DNA of 64,000 bases from contig JAEUBA010000112.1 of assembly GCA_018257865.1 (NCBI GenBank), positions 1 to 64,000 on the forward strand. Reading direction: 5' to 3'. The translations under genes were made by a program, and so were the position numbers. This document shows positions 56,607 through 64,000 of this stretch, one piece after another (positions within the stretch are counted from its first letter, which is position 1; the number at the start of each line of letters is the position of its first letter). This DNA is from Stereocaulon alpinum (taxonomy: Eukaryota > Ascomycota > Lecanoromycetes > Lecanorales > Stereocaulaceae). The notes below the pieces were generated by a model that did not search any database, was not told the DNA's origin, and saw only the letters and a program-made list of their open reading frames with translations.

Positions 56607-58091
56607 TAGAAGACTATGCAATGCTTTTTTAGATGTTATAGCTCAGAGTGAACGAGTAGAGTAGAAATGAAGATATTCGCGACGATGAGGGAGGATTGCT
56701 ATCGGCCATTGTTCACTCCTCGTTCATCCTGGGCGTGAGGAAGGTACGAACAGGCATATGTGCGCAAGGAGACAGAGAGTAGAGGAAGCAAGAACGATGT
56801 TGAGGTGGCAACTGCCCCAACCCAATTTCCTTTTGGTTGCAAAAGCAAAGGCACTATGATGATGAAAGTTGCGAAGAACATATGGATCTTGATAGCGAGA
56901 TGTTGGACGCATAGCGAGACATTTGAGTTGTATTTCCGAGGTATCGCTAGTGTCAAAAACTCGTTGTAGAATTCACATCGAGGGAATAGTACCTTAGGAG
57001 ACGTTCTGGACCAGGACGACGTCTGCAGGACTCTTGCCGATAGTAGCATTGCCGGTACTTTTGAGATTGACCTGCCGGATCTTTCTAGCGTGATTCATCT
57101 ACATTTGCAATTAACTTGCACTGATTTCGACGTAAGGCCATGTACGATACGGGACCACCCACGAGGAAAGATCCCAGCTTGTCAGGTGTGCGGCATTGCG
57201 TCCCACATGTCATCCGAGAAAAATCAATTAATGGCAGGCAAACATCTTTCTGCGGCAAGTGAACCTAGGCAATCTTTTGGAACACTCTTCCCACAGATCC
57301 AATTCTGCAGGATCATGCGTTCGAGCTTCTGTAACCTTTGGTATGTAGAAGAATTCAGGTTGCTGTCCAAGAATCCCTGCAGCGGTGATCTTAGCGAAGA
57401 TGTTCTACCATGTACGATGTCTCCTGGGGTCTCAAGCCTGCCATGAATTCTGGACGTGTTCATGCTCGTTGGGCGGATTGGAGGGCCAATGCAGTGTTGT
57501 GTCTGTAGTCAGCAAGAGCACTCCTTACGATATCGCCTTGGCGTTGGGGCAGACCCGGCAAGTCCACACCTACAAAGGGGGGTATACTTGCTCATATGTC
57601 AACGTATCTTGAAAGCGGGCTCACTTCGGAGGTCCACCATTAGAAGCTGAGCACACAAGGCCATGCTCATGAGATAGTCGTTCACTTTCTGCTACATGAA
57701 GACGACCATAGATACAAGGTTGATATTGCGAGAAATGCAGAGTTGCGGAAATTGTTCATAAGCATAGATCTCTGTATGGGTCGCCAATCGCGTTCCGAGT
57801 ACTCTTCGCACGTGAGAGGTGGATTTACATGTTCCGCCTAACTCAGATTTAGCATTGCTCATGTCTTTCGATATACCCTACATCGCCTATATACAGTCCA
57901 ATTGCAACTTCAACATCAAAGCTTATAAATTGGGAGGCGGTACACCTTGTGGAAGTCGAATGACGTTAACATCCTGTCATTTCGTCTTTACGCTCCCCGA
58001 AGTGCAAAAGAAGATACACACAGATCCTAAGTTGCTCGTGCTGGTCGCTAGAGGCGGGATAACCTTCTGTGAGAGACTGGACAATCAGAAA
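56607..58091. other. Intergenic, possible relics
   Basis: Several short frames occur on both strands. One on - (56,699-57,049) has a hydrophobic stretch; others near 57,090-57,650 and 57,819-58,184 on + do not assemble. No family recognised. Confidence 0.3.
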
Positions 58092-59018
58092 TTATCTTTT
58101 GGCTCTGACACTGAAGCTCGTCGGAGTACTCCAGGGTGGTCTGTCCACGTCCGGGATTGCCGAGCATTGGTTCCTGATCACTAATTTGACGTTAGATAAT
58201 TGTACGTCATGGAAAGTGAAGTTTTGGTGCATTATACAGTCCGTAAAAACAAGATAGCTGATTCTTTCCCCGACAGCTCTCCTCGCGTCCCATCCAACAA
58301 TACTGTTGAGCCACGAGATATAACTTTGACCTGGGACGGTACGAGTTGCAATACCAGCATAGAAATGAATCAGGAAACCAGTAACAACCACAGCTTTCGT
58401 GGGTATGAACGATGATCTTTGTGGGTTATCAGCAAACAGGTTCGCCTGTACTGCCGGACAAAGTTGTGGCGTTGCGATCTGGACATCATCGCTAAGGGTG
58501 AAGAATCTTGGACACAGAAAATAAGTGCTCCCAAATGGAAGCCCGTGGGTTCCAGCACCAGCGGTGCATTGTTGCCAAAGTTGTAATGACCAGGTGCCAT
58601 ATTGTTGAGCTTCCTCCTGTGAACGGATGCAAATGAAGCGGGGTCGCCCTCTACTACCTGCATCGGGTATCGTAGAGAGCTTGGTAAAGAGACTGGTAAC
58701 AAAGTATTTGTTTGCCTCAGACTTGAAGATAGCTTTGAAAGCTGGAGAAGTCGTGCCTAGTCGAGAAGACTCCCCAGCTAAGTAGGTGTTGCGACCATTA
58801 TCTGAGATGGCCTGCCTAAGTAGTGTCCTGTGACCTTGTGGTTGACCAGCAATGTCCGGACATATAATTTGAGGTAACAGGTCACTAGCTGCAGAGGTCA
58901 AGTTGACTAAGAAAAGCCTCAGTGAGAGACTCAGGAAGAACACGGAAGGGGACTCACCGGTGGGAGCTGAGTCACACAACCATGGAACGAGGACAATCAT
59001 GAACGCTGACAGATGCAT
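58092..59018 (-). CDS. Secreted protein of metalloprotease-like type, active site degenerate or absent
   Basis: Exons 59,018-58,958 and 58,906-58,092, joined across a 51-nt intron (GTGAGT..TAG), give 291 residues. Residues 1-18 are a signal peptide (MHLSAFMIVLVPWLCDS). Cys-containing blocks (IICPDIAG, FICIRS, FLCPRFF, QLCPAV) are spaced as in fungal secreted zinc-endopeptidase relatives of the deuterolysin type. The usual HExxH is not present; the matching place seems to be GFLIHFYAG. The C-terminus could also be altered by an unrecognised intron after that point. Likely secreted; catalytic activity is doubtful. Confidence 0.5.
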   Translation of the reverse strand: MHLSAFMIVLVPWLCDSAPTGESPSVFFLSLSLRLFLVNLTSAASDLLPQIICPDIAGQPQGHRTLLRQAISDNGRNTYLAGESSRLGTTSPAFKAIFKSEANKYFVTSLFTKLSTIPDAGSRGRPRFICIRSQEEAQQYGTWSLQLWQQCTAGAGTHGLPFGSTYFLCPRFFTLSDDVQIATPQLCPAVQANLFADNPQRSSFIPTKAVVVTGFLIHFYAGIATRTVPGQSYISWLNSIVGWDARRAVGERISYLVFTDCIMHQNFTFHDVQLSNVKLVIRNQCSAIPDVDRPPWSTPTSFSVRAKR

Positions 59019-60664
59019 GATCGAACGAAACCGATCGACTCGTGCTTTTTGAATGTCACCAACGAAAACAGTGTAGTGATGATTGTTTGCCTAAGTCGCG
59101 TGCTTCGATACGAGAATGTGGATCAAATTGTCACAAGTATTCCTCAATGTTATATCGTAGAATGAGATCTTTTCATAACCTTTGGAGGACAGAACAGGCG
59201 CCAAGCAATGCGCGGCTACTCCGGAAACATGAAACATTGTACTTCTCGGATTAGTCAAGCGCTGGATAGACACTGGCGCTTATACTAGGTGTGAAACTAC
59301 CATGAGTCTCATGTCTTAAAGACTACGACTAGCATGGTCCCGATACGCCGCTTCGCTATCGGATATTCGGGTCGTTTATTCGAGAATCATGCAGTGGTAA
59401 ATAGGGGTTATGTAGTAGGCTTTCGACCTAGTCGCAGAGTTGACGGGACAAAGCCTAGCCGACACGCACTTACTGACAATCATGAAATAAGCCAAAGGTC
59501 AAACATATTAGCGTCAATGAAATCTTTTCTTTCTAAATTGCTCGCTATTGTCGCTGATCTTGAGACCATTGTGTTAGCCTTTCAGACACCACGAGTGGGG
59601 AAGTGACATCGCGTGTTCAATAGATCGAAGTATCAAAGCAAGATGTCGGGTCTTGGTCATGTTACTGTCCACAACGCCTCCAGGAGCATGCCACAGAGCA
59701 AAATATTATTGAGCATGTGACCTATCATATCTTGACCTCGTTCTTTTCGTGGTTGTTGGCTTTTGGTAGAAGGGTCATAGACAATCGGGACCTTGTTTTG
59801 ACATCCTCCGGGCACAGTCGACAAGCTTGCAGACTATCGGATAGTACATGGTCAATCTTGAAAGTCAAGCAAAGCTTCCGAACCTATTTCCTGGCCTCCA
59901 TGTTACCTCAGCTCTATAGGTGCCTTTGTAGGTTGCAAATCGTCGGCTGCTGTCAGGTTGCATCCCACGTCAGCTTCGCTAGAGCATCTGCTGTGATGAG
60001 AAAACTTCAGCTGTAGAAAATCCCCAGGCCAAGTTAGGTCTCACAGCCAGGAGCTTACCGAGAGAATTGGTGATGTGGTGCTGAGGAGGTTCACTGAACC
60101 CAAGGGGGACGAGCACGTTGTCTAGATCGACAACACTCCGTTATAGCGTTGGCAGTATTGCTAGTTCAAAGGGTGGTCTTCGGAAACACTGAGACCTGGA
60201 AAACTAGGTTCTGGACATTCTGGTAGGTTGCGTTGACGATTACATCGTAGGGCAGATATATTTAGCAAGCGGGCGCTTACGAGCCTTGGCGCCAGCAGTG
60301 TTCTGCCAAGCCTCCTGAAACTGAATGGGGCTAACTGAGGCTGACGGGTTCAGCCCCCGTTCTTCAGCTTTCTTCGATCCCTCTTCAGTTCACTGCCTTC
60401 CTTCCCCTTTTCCTACATCTTACTTGAAATTCTTCATGGTTTGAAACGTCCACATTGCCTGCAAGGATTCCTTCAATGATGTCCGTTCCATGAGTCCGGA
60501 AACAATCATCTCCGCTTATTTGACCGAGAATTGGTAGCGTCTGGTCAGAAGCAAGAAGCATTGACGGCAGGAAGTTCCAGGGTGAGCGACAGCTGTCGTT
60601 GAGAACTGTTAATTTTACTTGAGAGGTACCTCGTCAGCGCCAATCGGCCAGATCAGCGGCCAGG
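59019..60664. other. Intergenic
   Basis: 1.6 kb with no convincing gene. Short frames at 59,334-59,606 and 59,717-60,016 on + show no recognised content. Confidence 0.4.
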
Positions 60665-62124
60665 ATGTCCACCGCTCAGATGGCTCTTGAATATTTGCTC
60701 GTCTATTGCACATCTCATGGCCTGACGTCCATTGGCGAACCGCCATTACCTAAGACGTACCGACCAGTTGGTGACTCGCTAGTCCAGACTCAGAGAAACG
60801 GTACGAGTAATACAATCAGCCCAGAGTCGAAGGAAGCCCTTCCTGTGTGGATCATTTTTATTTTCTTATCTTTAGCTACGGCGAAGTACATATTATCGTT
60901 CGTGGTGAGTAAAGCTCGGGTACTCTCAAAGTCATCCGTGTTCATCAGACTGCTCAGGTTTGGTACGTGTATCAAGTAATCTCAACAGTCGTCGCCGTTG
61001 CCTCGACCCGTATCAATATAATCGCCGCAGCGAATGCTCAGAGGCACCCTGACTCGCACCGAGCACGCATTGATAGACTGGTCTATGCCATACGCGTGAT
61101 ACGAGCTTTTAAATCAGCAGGAGCACATCGGCTAAGACGAGTGTCCGTGAGCGAAGTGCGAGATACACTCAAGCGAAGAGCTACAATGGAAAGCGAAAAG
61201 CCTTCAACAGCTCAGGCAAGAGTCAACGCAAAAGCTAAAGCGAAGAATCTATGGACTCGAATAACCGGCCTAGCTTGTTTCCGGGGTTTCAGCGCATATC
61301 TCATCATGGCAGTATCGCAATGGTATTTGGCAGTAGCCATTGACTTCTTCCTATCTGGTCAGCCTAGTGAGCTCAGGCTCGGCTACGGCAGTACATCTAT
61401 CGTACTTGCCACCCTCTTTGGGAGCGGCTTTGCTGTGTGGACGCATTTCACCATCACCAAGCCTTCGAACAAGAAGATCTTGGACCACTTTCCGAAAGGC
61501 GAAGCTGTCTTGATCGAATTGTGGCCAATCACGGCATCATGCGCGATCGCGGAGCATTTATGTATGAGCTGTCCTCTGGCGTTGAGCCGCAGCTTCGAAC
61601 TCAGGCGCTACGCATTCGACATGGATTCCTGGAATACACTCGATGAGTCCGGCCAGCAACGCAAAGTTATGGAGTTCACAGCAGTCTTTTTACTCTACGT
61701 GGTACTTGTAGCATGCCTAGCCGTTCCAGCGAATATGATACTTCGTCGAGTCCATGCATCCATGCTTTCCGACGAAGATCTCGCCATCGTACCTTTCCAC
61801 CACGGCGAAAGAAGCCGCGCGCAACCTTATGATCAACGCTCCAAGATCCGACGTCCGGGGTTGACCGTATCACAAGCTTTCGCCACGATAACACGGAGTG
61901 CATACTTCAATGTTTTGCTAGTCTACATGCAGTATTTTGCTGTCAACCAGCTCGTACAAATGGGGTATTGGAGTGCGAATTGGAAGCTGCATCAAGTTTT
62001 CAAGATAGATCAGTACGCACCTACAAACCTTCCATGTTCGCCTGTTGGAAAGATATTGCCATTTTCAGCAAGGAATATCACTATGAGTAATCTAGGAAAT
62101 GTTTTGAGTCATGAGGAATTGTGA
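60665..62124 (+). CDS. Multi-spanning membrane protein, fungal family of unknown function
   Basis: Exons 60,665-60,904 and 60,958-62,124 with a 53-nt intron (GTGAGT..CAG) give 468 residues. The intron removal turns two frames into one membrane helix (YILSFVVWYVYQVISTVVAV). About five or six further hydrophobic segments follow, separated by basic loops, one Lys/Ala-rich (near residues 175-185). A segment RRVHASMLSDEDLAIVPFH lies after the last membrane helix and is reminiscent of fungal proteins often annotated as ubiquitin carrier-like, though no ubiquitin-conjugating domain is visible. Location and cargo are unknown. Confidence 0.75.
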
Positions 62125-62434
62125 GGGGTATGGTGTGTTTGGTGCATCCTTTGGCGTCCCGGCATATCTAGTCGTTCTACCTAGCTGCACCGAAGAATTT
62201 GTTGAAGATCCGGTGCTCCAGACAGGCAACGCAAGTCTTCCTTCGTCTCTCGCAGGTGGTAACACAATTCGCTGGGATGATTAATCAATGATGGACACCC
62301 AACAGACCATAATTTCCCATTTATGTAAGCACTAAGCCTCCCCTAAGATTAGTACCCGAATCCGAGCAGTTTCTGGGGGCTGAGCTGCCTAGAGCAGGCC
62401 CTACCGAGCCTATAATATTGATTAGAGGGTTTCG

Positions 62435-62458
62435 GGGTTCCAGGGTTCCAGGGTTCAG
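62435..62458 (+). repeat. Three tandem 8-bp units
   Basis: gggttcca at 62,435 and 62,443, then gggttcag at 62,451. Too short for a class. Confidence 0.8.
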
Positions 62459-62623
62459 CGAGTGTCAGCCGGCGTAATTTCCAGGCCCGCTCCTCAACAC
62501 CTTGGCCGGGGGAGGCGCTTTGTGTCATGTCATGCTGTGAATCGTCACCAGTCAATTCTTGCTTAAATTAGTCTAGGGCGGTGTTCTTTACTAGAGTTCA
62601 CACGGTCATTCACCTTATTCGGA

Positions 62624-62655
62624 CCCCGTCCTTACGGAGCTTATTAAGGACGGGG
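62624..62655. repeat. Hairpin with 11-bp perfect stem
   Basis: Arms ccccgtcctta (62,624-62,634) and taaggacgggg (62,645-62,655) with a 10-nt loop. It lies 120-150 bases before the wall protein start codon. It may be a MITE end or an upstream structure in the mRNA leader. Confidence 0.85.
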
Positions 62656-62774
62656 CACGGATACGCGCCTTCCACAGTCGGTTTCACATAAATACTGACA
62701 CTCGATGCAACTTTCGAAACATCTTACACTCAATCCTCAAGCAATCCAACAACACTACAGCACAATCCTCCATC

Positions 62775-63554
62775 ATGATCTCAGTCACGCTCCCTCTGCT
62801 GGGTCTGGCCGCCCTAGGCGCTGCTCAGTCGTCGACAGTATCTCTATTCCTGCCCGTGGCAGACCCACAAAGCCTAGTTGCATCCATAGTTGGCTCGGTG
62901 AGCCGGGCTATTCAGCACCCCTGCGTTGCTCCAAGCTAATGGCAATTGTAGGACTCTACAGCAACAACCTACGTGGTAGAGTGCGCTCCCCCACCGACAG
63001 CCACCGCCTCCGCCGCAGTCACCGCAGCGGCATCCACATCGGGCTTCGACAGCGCAGCATGTGGATTGGGCTCCGCCCTCACAGTCGTCGAAGGTCCCTC
63101 CACAGTCCTCTACACCGTCATCTACGGTGATGCTGTCACTGAGACCGTCGACTGCGTCCTCTCTGGTACCACATACGCCTCGTGTACCGGTCTCGAACCC
63201 GTGGAAACCTCCTTTGCCCTGGGTATTGCTACAGGCACCATGTCGAACGGTGCGATTGTGAGTAGCGCTTCGATGACTTATATAGAAACGGGAAGTGCGG
63301 CCGAGACAGACTTTTTGCCCGTGGTGATTACTGCAGGCGCAGCAAACGCGAAGCCTGCGAGTGGCGTCAGCGCAACTGCAACTGGAAGAAGTTCGACAGT
63401 GACTGGGACAGCCGCAAGCAAGGGTTCAACTAGTAAGACGTCGTCAGCGGGTGCTGTATCGCAGACTAGCAATGCTGCTGTGGGTGGGGTGCAAGTGGTA
63501 GGAGCAGGAATAGTGGGCGCTTTCGGTGTTGCTGTAGCCGGAGCTCTGTTGTAA
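62775..63554 (+). CDS. GPI-anchored Ser/Thr/Ala-rich cell wall protein
   Basis: Exons 62,775-62,897 and 62,952-63,554 with a 54-nt intron (GTGAGC..TAG) give 241 residues. Residues 1-17 form a signal peptide ending in GAAQS. The middle has a few Cys (CAPPP, SAACGLGS, DCVLSG, ASCTGL) in a beta-rich domain, followed by a Ser/Thr-rich stretch suited to O-mannosylation. The last 20 residues are hydrophobic (VVGAGIVGAFGVAVAGALL), typical of a GPI-attachment signal. The protein should be on the plasma membrane or cell wall. The exact ligand or role is unknown. Confidence 0.8.
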
Positions 63555-64000
63555 ACCACCCAGTCAGCTTGAAAGATCGGTGATGGGGATAGAGAGCGGT
63601 AGCAGCATTTACATAGCTTCGGCGGCTTTTATACAATAGCATAGCATTGACAAGAGCCCTAGTATTCTAGCATAAGTGGTTGGCCTGAAACACATTGACG
63701 TTCGATCCCGCAACCTCCAACGGCTGGCTTGCGCCCTTAGAAGCTTGGCAGACACGTCAAGGGTAAGATAGCCAAGATTCTGCTACGTAATAATAATAAT
63801 GCGGGTGGGGGTTATGCTAAGGAGCTCCCAAAGGCTAAAGCATTAGAACATACCTTAACTGAGAACTCTCTAGGCCGACTCTAGGGGATGGGGTCCGGGG
63901 ACCTTTCCGGGTTACTGTACCTTAGTGTTAGATCTTCTTTGCCCTCAACCTAGCACGCCACCAAGACCAGCTTTGAGTTTATCATTGCCATGTGTCGAGA
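63555..64000. other. Downstream region to window end
   Basis: Nothing firm. A short AAT run lies near 63,787-63,798. A box-A-like and box-B-like pair near 63,668 and 63,700 is too close together for a tRNA gene. Confidence 0.4.

Larger units (their letters stand above)
62125..62774. other. Intergenic with short repeats and a hairpin
   Basis: Contains three 8-bp units gggttcca/gggttcag at 62,435-62,458 and a strong hairpin at 62,624-62,655, then the promoter of the wall protein gene, ending in a CA-rich leader. Confidence 0.5.

Noticed and set aside
57090..57650. Cys-containing forward frames suggesting a small secreted protein
   Set aside because: The frames overlap in different phases, lack a signal peptide and cannot be joined by splice sites.
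63668..63720. tRNA-like A box (tagcataagtgg) and B box (gttcgatccc)
   Set aside because: The boxes are about 13 nt too close for a tRNA and no acceptor stem pairs; possibly a SINE trace or chance.

Overview
The window is nuclear DNA of a filamentous ascomycete (Pezizomycotina), most likely a Dothideomycete of the Pleosporales type. The evidence is short 45-70 nt GT-AG introns, close homologues of fungal LSM2, PSO2/SNM1 and CorA genes, a GPI-type cell wall protein, and a 16 kb block of transposons mutated by repeat-induced point mutation (RIP). The species cannot be named from sequence alone.

Bases 1 to about 16,500 are a graveyard of mobile elements. CpA and TpG are almost absent and TpA is very common, the mark of saturated RIP, so ATG codons have vanished and stop codons fill every old frame. 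Readable remains, in order: a LINE (non-LTR retrotransposon) on + (1-2580), a Gypsy gag fragment on - (about 2600-3330), a Helitron on - (about 3640-9150) with Rep and Pif1-like helicase parts, and a Ty3/Gypsy pol on + (about 10,970-14,120). The pol is split inside RNase H by a 1.18 kb insertion that has a 13-bp target duplication and carries the LINE's 3' tail. After pol comes a further degenerate frame (about 14,720-16,270), then a polypurine tract and an LTR-like end.

From 16.5 to 33 kb is an accessory-looking, gene-poor segment: a broken chloroperoxidase gene, a secreted FAD oxidoreductase, a trypsin-like protease with a duplicated N-terminal module, a 2OG-Fe(II) oxygenase, a 508-bp MITE with 28-bp inverted repeats, an AKR7-type aldo/keto reductase, and a kelch / retropepsin-like / coiled-coil fusion.

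From 33 to 46 kb are a small secreted Pro/Ala-rich protein, an MFS phosphate-type transporter, several lineage-specific proteins and a few gene relics. From 46 to 56.6 kb the region is denser and conserved: a CorA-like transporter, an SH3BGR/thioredoxin-like protein with a long disordered tail, LSM2, the DNA cross-link repair nuclease PSO2 and an F-box/Cys-rich protein. The last 7 kb hold a secreted protease-like protein, a multi-spanning membrane protein and a GPI-anchored Ser/Thr-rich wall protein. No operon-like system, tRNA, rRNA or CRISPR array was seen. Exon boundaries were worked out by hand from splice signals, phase and protein continuity.
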